This document shows positions 1-5,737 of a stretch of 5,737 nt of DNA, piece after piece (position 1 is the first letter of the stretch; every line of letters starts with the position of its first letter). Origin of the DNA: Devosia sp. (GTDB lineage: Bacteria > Pseudomonadota > Alphaproteobacteria > Rhizobiales > Devosiaceae); the NCBI GenBank assembly GCA_016793415.1, contig JAEUMC010000449.1:1-5737 (forward strand), given 5' to 3'. The notes beneath the pieces were generated by a model. That model made no database searches. It saw only the letters and a list, made by a program, of their open reading frames with translations, and was not told where the DNA came from. Made by a program: the position numbers and the translations under genes.

Positions 1-309
1 TGGATCGTGCTGAACGTCGTCGCCTGGATCCAGCACTGGGACCCATACCCGTTCATTCTGCTGAACCTGGTGCTGAGCTTCCAGGCTGCCTTTACCGCTC
101 CGATCCTGATGATGGCGCAGAACCGGCAATCCGATATCGACCGCCAGAAGGCCCAGCTCGACTATGACGTGAACCTCAGAGCCGAGCTGGACATCGAGGC
201 GCTGCACGAAAAGATCGATCTATTGCGGCAGCAGGACATCACGCGGCTGGTCGGCCTGCTGGAAATACTCACCAGGGAGCGCATCGAGAAGCGCAACGAC
301 ACGGCTTGA
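1..309 (+). CDS. DUF1003 family membrane protein, C-terminal part
   Basis: The frame is open from the first base of the window and ends at a TGA, giving 102 residues; the start lies outside the window. What is visible is the most conserved part of DUF1003 (COG4420) proteins. A hydrophobic stretch, WIVLNVVAWI, is followed by DPYPFILLNLVLSFQAAF and a proline-containing membrane segment ending in APILMMAQNRQ. After that comes a charged, probably cytoplasmic helix (SDIDRQKAQLDYDVNLRAELDIE) and a helical tail with the periodicity of a coiled coil. This corresponds to the second membrane helix and the cytoplasmic tail of the family. The molecular function of DUF1003 proteins is not established. The internal GTG at position 7 is not a start; it is simply a valine in the frame. 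The next gene begins 61 bp downstream on the same strand and could be cotranscribed, but nothing shows this. The family call is secure; the function is unknown. Confidence 0.88.
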   Translation, partial: WIVLNVVAWIQHWDPYPFILLNLVLSFQAAFTAPILMMAQNRQSDIDRQKAQLDYDVNLRAELDIEALHEKIDLLRQQDITRLVGLLEILTRERIEKRNDTA

Positions 310-370
310 GCACCGCTGGCGGCGGCCGGCGACCCGTGGCATGAAAAGTGGCTGCCAACCGGGATCGACC

Positions 371-1003
371 ATGCCCTCGCTCACGACCCTTTTCGCATTC
401 GCCGGCGTCGCCTTCGCCATGGTGCTGGCCCCGGGCCCCAACATGGCCTACCTGGTGTCGCGTTCGATCGCGCAGGGCCGAGCGGCCGGGCTGATCTCGC
501 TGCTGGGCGTCGCCACCGGGTTCATCGTCTATATGCTGGCCGCCGCTCTCGGACTCACGGCGCTGCTGTTCGCGGTGCCGTTTGCCTATGATGCGATCCG
601 CATCGCCGGCGCGATCTATCTCGGCTGGCTGGCCTGGAATGCGTTGCGCCCGGGCGGGCACTCGCCGTTCGAGCTGCGTGCACTGGCTCCGGATTCGCCG
701 AAGCGGCTCTACGCGATGGGCCTGTTCACCAGCCTCCTGAACCCCAAGGTCGCGGCGCTCTACCTGTCGCTGCTGCCGCAGTTCATCGACAAGTCGGCGG
801 GCAACGTGCTCGGGCAGACGCTGGTGCTGGGCGCCACGCAGATTGCGGTGAGCATGACAGTCAACGCGATCTTCATCGTCACGGCGGGCACGGTAGCGCT
901 GTTCCTTACCGGTCGACCGTTCTGGGCACGGCTGCAGCGCTGGCTGATGGGCACGGTGCTCGGCTTCCTGGCCATCAAGATGGCCACCGATACCAGCCGG
1001 TAG
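371..1003 (+). CDS. LysE/RhtB family amino-acid exporter
   Basis: This is a 210-residue inner-membrane protein of the LysE/RhtB superfamily, whose members export amino acids or their derivatives such as homoserine, threonine, lysine or leucine using the proton-motive force. The N-terminal helix runs into the family signature APGPNM (residues 20-25). It is followed by a glycine-rich second helix (GLISLLGVATGF, 40-51), a third helix ending in GAIYLGWLAWNALRPG (80-95), the conserved SLLNPKVAALYLSLLPQF (121-138), and two C-terminal hydrophobic segments. Six membrane segments and about 210 residues are normal for the family. I chose the ATG at 371, preceded by a weak GGGA at 361-364, because the protein then starts just before the first helix. 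The in-frame ATG at 341 has no ribosome binding site and would add ten polar residues. The gene converges on ilvC. The substrate cannot be told from sequence. The family call is very likely right. Confidence 0.9.
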   Translation: MPSLTTLFAFAGVAFAMVLAPGPNMAYLVSRSIAQGRAAGLISLLGVATGFIVYMLAAALGLTALLFAVPFAYDAIRIAGAIYLGWLAWNALRPGGHSPFELRALAPDSPKRLYAMGLFTSLLNPKVAALYLSLLPQFIDKSAGNVLGQTLVLGATQIAVSMTVNAIFIVTAGTVALFLTGRPFWARLQRWLMGTVLGFLAIKMATDTSR

Positions 1004-1010
1004 AAACGAC

Positions 1011-1032
1011 AAAGGGGCCCGGGGGCCCCTCT
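1011..1032 (-). terminator. GC-rich terminator hairpin between the convergent exporter gene and ilvC
   Basis: AGGGGCCC (1013-1020) and GGGCCCCT (1023-1030) are perfect inverted repeats separated by GG. Extending the stem by two bases on each side gives one mismatch. Because a two-base loop is too tight, the RNA hairpin would open to a five- or six-pair G/C stem. Read on the minus strand, the stem is followed by TTTGTCGTTT, a modest U tract, which fits rho-independent termination of the ilvC transcript. On the plus strand the stem is followed by CTGCGC, so it is a poorer terminator for the exporter gene, although the strong stem could still act on both. It lies 7 bp after the exporter stop codon and about 120 bp after the ilvC stop, beyond the ilvC tail remnant. 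Confidence 0.6.
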
Positions 1033-1061
1033 GCGCATACATCCTGCGAAGGATACTTGGA

Positions 1062-1120
1062 TTAGTTCTTGGCCTTGTCCACCAGCGCGCCGGCCTTGAT
1101 CACGGCGGCGCGCCAGCGAG
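1062..1120 (-). pseudogene. decayed duplicate of the ilvC 3' end
   Basis: Downstream of the intact ilvC stop, the minus strand repeats the end of ilvC. Positions 1062-1100 match 1150-1188 at 37 of 39 bases, including the TAA stop. Similarity continues weakly to 1120 (matching up to 1209) if one base is deleted after position 1100. The last twelve sense codons of both copies encode [12 protein letters not shown]. The two mismatches fall at third codon positions and are synonymous (GCC/GCG for Ala, CTC/CTG for Leu). Beyond the one-base deletion the remnant can be read as LAGAPPW against LRGMMPW in ilvC, so it is frameshifted and cannot be expressed as an ilvC tail. The two copies are offset by 88 bp, and 29 bp of unrelated sequence (1121-1149) follow the intact ilvC stop. 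No start codon or ribosome binding site belongs to it. A remnant of a second ilvC-like gene, or of a recombination event that replaced ilvC, are the two simplest explanations. Confidence 0.7.
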
Positions 1121-1149
1121 CGACAACCAGGCGTGGAGCAAGGCCCCGC

Positions 1150-2851
<1,702 letters not shown>

Positions 2852-2921
2852 GATGACACCCAGGCACCGCCGGACGCTGATCCGCACCCCGCGAACCCGA
2901 CGCCCGACATCAATGGCGCGG

Positions 2922-2941
2922 ACCGTACCGTACGTTACGGT
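2922..2941. promoter_or_regulatory. Candidate TetR operator palindrome in the divergent promoter region
   Basis: The halves ACCGTACCGT (2922-2931) and ACGTTACGGT (2932-2941) are reverse complements at nine of ten positions, a 20-bp dyad with no spacer. TetR-family operators are typically such dyads, located between the regulator gene and a divergent target. The site lies about 70 bp upstream of the TetR start and 142 bp upstream of the aldo/keto reductase start. The remaining 2852-3082 intergenic sequence has no gene. A possible rightward promoter is TTACGG (2935-2940), inside the palindrome, with CTATCG 17 bp later (2958-2963), but both match the consensus poorly. Operator function is inferred from location and symmetry only. 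Confidence 0.6.
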
Positions 2942-3082
2942 TCGGTGCAAGCGGGATCTATCGATGCGATGTTTCGGACGACGACGCAAGGCCATCGGCG
3001 AAACGGCATAGGCCGCAAGGCTGGGTTGTCCGATCTGGTCGGAGATGCTGGTATGGCAGTTGCTACGCAGATGGAGGAAAAC

Positions 3083-4072
3083 ATGAAAACGTCGCTGCCC
3101 ACCCGCGCCTTCGGCCAGACCGGCATGGCAATCACCCGTCTGGGCGTCGGCGCCTGGGCGATGGGCGGCAACATGTGGGGTCCGCAGGACGACGCCGATT
3201 CCGACGCCGCTATCCGGCACGCCATCGATCTCGGCATCAACTGGATCGATACCGCGGCGGCTTACGGCGTCGGGCACTCCGAAGAAGTGATCGGCAAGAC
3301 GCTCAAGGCGCTGCCGGCCGATCGCCGGCCGTTCGTCTTTACCAAGGGTGGCGTGATCCGCGACGCGAACGGACAGAATCCACGCCGGCTCGCCAACCGC
3401 GAGAGCCTCCGCAAAGAACTCGAAAACTCGCTTCGCCGCCTGCAGGTCGAGGCGATCGACCTCTACCAGGTGCACTGGCCGGCCGATGACGTGCCGCTCG
3501 AGGATTATTGGGCGACGATGCTGGAGCTGAAAGCCGAAGGCAAGGTTCGGCACATCGGGCTCTCCAACCACAATGCCGAACAATTGGCGCGAGCCGAGGC
3601 GATGGGGCATGTGGAAACGCTGCAACCGCCGTTCTCGATGATCAAGCGGGAGACCGCCGAGGAGATTCTGCCCTGGTGCGCGGCGCATGGCACCGGCGTC
3701 ATCTGCTACAGCCCGATGCAGGCTGGCCTGCTCACCGGCAGCTTCACCAGGGAACGCGCTGCGAGCCTGGCCGACAATGACTGGCGCAAGACCAATCCGG
3801 AGTTCACCGGGGACCGTCTCGAGCGCAATCTGGCTCTGGCAGCGGCGCTGAAACCCGTTGCCGACAAGCATGGCACCTCGATCTCGACGATCGCCCTCAC
3901 CTGGGTGCTGGCCTGGCCTGGGCTGACCGCCGCCATCGTCGGCGCCCGTTCACCGGCCCAGGTCGACGGCTGGATCGACGCTGCAACCATTGCACTCGAC
4001 AGCGACGATCTCGACACCATCGCCGGGCTCATCGCCGCGACCGGCGCTGGGCAGGGTCCGGTCAAGCCGTAG
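3083..4072 (+). CDS. Aldo/keto reductase family oxidoreductase
   Basis: This 329-residue cytoplasmic protein is a TIM-barrel NADPH-dependent aldo/keto reductase that should reduce an aldehyde or ketone to an alcohol, or run the reverse reaction. The family opening RAFGQTGMAITRLGVGAWAM occupies residues 8-27. The catalytic tetrad is visible: Asp56 and Tyr61 (in WIDTAAAYG), Lys88 (FTKGG) and His131 (VHW). The conserved GLSN (159-162) and the cofactor-binding IVGARSPAQ (285-293) are present. It looks closest to the AKR11-like group (IolS/YhdN/YajO type), but this is a judgement by eye. I chose the ATG at 3083 because GGAGG (3073-3077) sits five bases upstream; in-frame ATGs at 3071 and 3053 are weaker. 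The gene is divergent from a TetR regulator and followed after 19 bp by a desaturase-like gene, so the two probably form an operon under that regulator. The substrate is unknown. Confidence 0.93.
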   Translation: MKTSLPTRAFGQTGMAITRLGVGAWAMGGNMWGPQDDADSDAAIRHAIDLGINWIDTAAAYGVGHSEEVIGKTLKALPADRRPFVFTKGGVIRDANGQNPRRLANRESLRKELENSLRRLQVEAIDLYQVHWPADDVPLEDYWATMLELKAEGKVRHIGLSNHNAEQLARAEAMGHVETLQPPFSMIKRETAEEILPWCAAHGTGVICYSPMQAGLLTGSFTRERAASLADNDWRKTNPEFTGDRLERNLALAAALKPVADKHGTSISTIALTWVLAWPGLTAAIVGARSPAQVDGWIDAATIALDSDDLDTIAGLIAATGAGQGPVKP

Positions 4073-4091
4073 CCGAGCATCGGAGGGGGCG

Positions 4092-5183
4092 ATGATCACC
4101 AAGCGCGACTACAGCATCACCGGCCCGGAGGCGCAGCGCGCCATCGAGCGGGGCCTCGCAGCTGCCGAGTGGTATCACACCGAGGTGCCGCGCGCCGTCA
4201 TGAAGGAACTGATGCAGCGTTCCGACGGCCCGGCTCTACGTGACAACCTGATCTGGCTTGGCCTGCTGCTGCTCACCGGCATCGGCGGCATCGCGTTCTG
4301 GGGCACCTGGTGGTGCGTGCCGTTCTTCTTCGTTTACGGGGTGCTCTACGGCTCGGCCAGCGATAGCCGCTGGCACGAATGCGGGCACGGCACGGCGTTC
4401 AAGACGCCGTGGATGAACAAGGCGATCTACCAGATCGCCTGCTTCATGCTGATCCGTAACCCGACGACCTGGAAATGGAGCCACGCGCGACACCACGCCG
4501 ACACCATCATCGTCGGCCGCGACGTCGAAATCGCGGTGATGCGGCCGCCGGTGCTGGCGCGGGTGATCCTGGGCTTCGTCGGCATTGTCGACGTCTGGTA
4601 TGCGTTGGGCGACATGCTGCGGAATGCAGCCGGCAATGTCAGCGACGCCGAGAAGAGCTTCATCCCGAAGGGCGAGTGGCCAAAGGTTGTGCGCGTGGCG
4701 CGCATCTGGGTGGCGATCTACGCAACCACGGCGGTGGTCGCCATCGCCATGCAGTCGATCCTGCCGTTCATGCTGATCGGACTGCCGCGGCTCTACGGCT
4801 GCTGGCACATGGTGATGGTGGGGCTGCTGCAGCATGGCGCGCTGGCCGAGGACGTCACCGACCACCGGCTGAACACCCGGACCGTGCTGATGAACCCGAT
4901 CAGCCGCTTCCTCTATTCGGACATGAACTATCATGTCGAACACCACATGTTCCCGGTGGTGCCCTATCACGCGCTCGAAAGGCTGCACGAAACCATCAAG
5001 CACGATCTGCCGCCGCCGACCCCATCGATCCTCGCCGGCTATCGCGAGATGATTCCGATCTGGCTGCGCCAGCTCAGGGGCGAGGATGTGTTCCTGCACA
5101 AGGAACTCCCGCCGTCGGCCAAGCCCTATCGGGAGGACCTGCAGGTCGATGCGCCGATGAGCGGCACAGGACCTGCGGAGTAG
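4092..5183 (+). CDS. Membrane di-iron fatty acid desaturase-superfamily protein, possibly MocD-like
   Basis: This is a 363-residue integral membrane protein with the three histidine boxes of the fatty acid desaturase/hydroxylase superfamily: HECGH (95-99), HARHH (131-135) and HVEHH (281-285). Two further histidines, QHG at 248 and DHR at 258, lie where additional iron ligands occur in relatives. Hydrophobic segments near 53-88, 153-170 and 203-232 would anchor the di-iron site at the cytoplasmic face. Such proteins use O2 and electrons from a ferredoxin or cytochrome to desaturate or hydroxylate an acyl chain or another substrate. The stretch from QHGALAEDVTDHRLNTRT to MNYHVEHHMFP looks like the MocD (rhizopine oxygenase-like) branch rather than a classic acyl-lipid desaturase; this is from memory and uncertain. 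The ATG at 4092 has GGAGGGGG two bases upstream, a strong but close ribosome binding site. It follows the aldo/keto reductase gene by 19 bp and is probably cotranscribed. No ferredoxin or reductase gene follows. Confidence 0.9.
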   Translation: MITKRDYSITGPEAQRAIERGLAAAEWYHTEVPRAVMKELMQRSDGPALRDNLIWLGLLLLTGIGGIAFWGTWWCVPFFFVYGVLYGSASDSRWHECGHGTAFKTPWMNKAIYQIACFMLIRNPTTWKWSHARHHADTIIVGRDVEIAVMRPPVLARVILGFVGIVDVWYALGDMLRNAAGNVSDAEKSFIPKGEWPKVVRVARIWVAIYATTAVVAIAMQSILPFMLIGLPRLYGCWHMVMVGLLQHGALAEDVTDHRLNTRTVLMNPISRFLYSDMNYHVEHHMFPVVPYHALERLHETIKHDLPPPTPSILAGYREMIPIWLRQLRGEDVFLHKELPPSAKPYREDLQVDAPMSGTGPAE

Positions 5184-5344
5184 GCCTGACCGACCACCAA
5201 GTCATCAGCATGACCGGCGGTTCTGAGGGGTTTGAGGGCTCCAGAAGCGCCACGGAACGGCCTCGTCGGGTCTGTCAGCGAAATTGCAGGAACGATCCGC
5301 TATCAGGCCGCCGCCCTGATCTTGCGTCCACACACTGACGGGGT

Positions 5345-5381
5345 TGGCGGGTGTTTCGACGACAGCTCGAAACGCCCGCCA
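5345..5381. repeat. 15-bp stem-loop downstream of the desaturase gene
   Basis: The arms 5345-5359 and 5367-5381 pair along their full length with a single G-T (G-U in RNA) pair at 5352/5374, around a seven-base loop (5360-5366). The stem starts with GGCGGG and ends with TTTCGA. Neither strand has a T tract after the stem, so it is not a standard intrinsic terminator, but a stem this stable 160 bp after the desaturase stop could protect the 3' end of the mRNA or aid termination. It could also be a copy of a dispersed palindromic element; a single window cannot show that. Confidence 0.55.
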
Positions 5382-5405
5382 TCTGCCCCCCTGACCACCG
5401 ACAGC

Positions 5406-5447
5406 AGCAAAAGAAAATGCCCCGGTCGCGCAACGATCCGGGGCATT
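5406..5447 (-). terminator. Rho-independent terminator of the HdeD-like gene
   Basis: Arms AATGCCCCGG (5416-5425) and CCGGGGCATT (5438-5447) are perfect inverted repeats of ten pairs. Three more pairs (5426-5428 with 5434-5436) form after a bulged base at 5437, leaving a five-base loop. Read on the minus strand, the stem is followed by TTTTCTTTTG, a clear U tract. It lies 73 bp past the stop of the leftward HdeD-like gene, the expected place for its terminator. On the plus strand there is no T run after the stem. Confidence 0.85.
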
Positions 5448-5520
5448 GATCAATGGCTTCGCGTTCTTGAGGGCGCTTTCACCGTGCCCTTCAAACGTGG
5501 CTTCGACCCGTTGGTTCCCA

Positions 5521-5737
5521 TCAGGCCGGGCGTTTGAACTTCCGCACCCGGAACGCCAGCATGATCAGCAGCACACCGGCAAAAATCGAGTAGCCGGCGA
5601 TGGTCCAGATCAGCGACAGAGCCCCTGCCCCCGGCTGGAACAGCAGCAGCAGACCGAACAGGATGCTGAGCGCGCCGAACAGGCCGAGCACCCACTCGCC
5701 CTCGATCTCCTTGCGCGCCTGGATGGCGCCCCAGATG
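5521..5737 (-). CDS. HdeD family (DUF308) membrane protein, C-terminal part
   Basis: The minus-strand frame enters from the right edge of the window and ends with TGA at 5521-5523, giving 71 visible residues. They show two hydrophobic helices typical of the C-terminal end of HdeD/DUF308 proteins: after the charged ARKEIEGEW comes VLGLFGALSILFGLLLLF, a QPGAGAL turn, then LIWTIAGYSIFAGVLLIMLAF and the basic tail RVRKFKRPA. The pattern of a short charged loop ending in GEW, a helix, QPGAGALAL-like turn and a final helix is the repeat signature of this family. In enteric bacteria HdeD is an inner-membrane protein linked to acid resistance; for most homologues the function is unknown. The N-terminal four helices or so, and the start, lie outside the window. 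A strong terminator follows at 5406-5447. An overlapping open frame at 5450-5695 on the same strand is in another frame and shows no such homology. Confidence 0.85.
   Translation of the reverse strand, partial: IWGAIQARKEIEGEWVLGLFGALSILFGLLLLFQPGAGALSLIWTIAGYSIFAGVLLIMLAFRVRKFKRPA

Larger units (their letters stand above)
5184..5520. other. Non-coding, hairpin-rich region between convergent genes
   Basis: These 337 bp separate the rightward desaturase gene from the leftward HdeD-like gene. Short open frames cross it on both strands, but none shows a recognisable domain or a convincing ribosome binding site, and they run through the hairpins. It contains three clear inverted repeats: ATCAGG/CCTGAT (5302-5307 and 5315-5320), a 15-bp stem at 5345-5381 and a terminator hairpin at 5416-5447. 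Positions 5448-5520 hold no recognised feature; an 8-base inverted repeat TTCAAACG/CGTTTGAA (5490-5497 and 5531-5538) spans into the HdeD-like gene end. No tRNA or small RNA gene was recognised. Confidence 0.6.

Noticed and set aside
3029..3043. Inverted repeat TCCGA-N5-TCGGA upstream of the aldo/keto reductase gene, considered as a second operator.
   Set aside because: Only five pairs per arm and unlike the 2922-2941 dyad; this is expected by chance in GC-rich DNA.
2852..3871. A minus-strand extension of the TetR frame across the intergenic region and most of the aldo/keto reductase gene (552 codons in all).
   Set aside because: The family homology ends about 12 residues after the GTG at 2851. 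The rest is antisense to a gene with a complete catalytic tetrad.
4236..5099. A 287-codon minus-strand frame opposite the desaturase gene.
   Set aside because: Histidine- and arginine-rich shadow of the desaturase codons, with no domain or ribosome binding site.
5205..5537. Short open frames on both strands in the spacer after the desaturase gene (82 and 101 codons).
   Set aside because: They run through the hairpins and the terminator, and have no recognisable domain or convincing ribosome binding site.
5490..5538. TTCAAACG/CGTTTGAA inverted repeat with a 33-base spacer, considered as a decayed inverted copy of the HdeD-like gene end.
   Set aside because: Only eight bases match in full and flanking similarity is patchy, so coincidence is more likely.

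Overview
The window reads as chromosomal DNA of a GC-rich alphaproteobacterium. The evidence is the strong GC bias at third codon positions, which leaves long spurious open frames on the opposite strands, and the alphaproteobacterial look of the class I ketol-acid reductoisomerase. A sphingomonad or rhizobial relative would fit, but genus cannot be fixed from this sequence. All genes are bacterial housekeeping or common accessory types. I see no tRNA, rRNA, insertion sequence, CRISPR array or phage gene.

Layout. Bases 1-309 (+) hold the C-terminal end of a DUF1003 membrane protein. Bases 371-1003 (+) encode a LysE/RhtB-type amino-acid exporter. It converges on ilvC (1150-2169, -), which encodes the branched-chain amino-acid enzyme ketol-acid reductoisomerase. 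Between the two lie a GC-rich terminator hairpin (1011-1032) and a decayed second copy of the last ~19 codons of ilvC (1062-1120). Upstream of ilvC on the same strand, 43 bp away, is a TetR/AcrR-type regulator (2213-2851, GTG start). It is divergent from a two-gene operon on the + strand: an aldo/keto reductase (3083-4072) and, 19 bp later, a membrane di-iron desaturase/hydroxylase of the fatty-acid-desaturase superfamily, possibly MocD-like (4092-5183). The divergent 231-bp intergenic region holds a near-perfect 20-bp palindrome (2922-2941), the best candidate for the TetR operator. Bases 5184-5520 are non-coding and rich in hairpins; one of these is a good intrinsic terminator for the leftward gene at 5521-5737, the C-terminal end of an HdeD-family (DUF308) membrane protein.

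How the parts may work together. The most coherent unit is regulator, operator, aldo/keto reductase and di-iron oxygenase/desaturase. It resembles a ligand-inducible oxidation/reduction pair for a lipid or small organic substrate, with the TetR protein as ligand sensor and autorepressor. The substrate cannot be read from the sequence. No dedicated electron-transfer partner (ferredoxin or ferredoxin reductase) lies within the window. The exporter and ilvC share an amino-acid theme but are convergent, so co-regulation is not implied. I found no convincing wholly new system. The most unusual feature is the duplicated, frameshifted ilvC tail.
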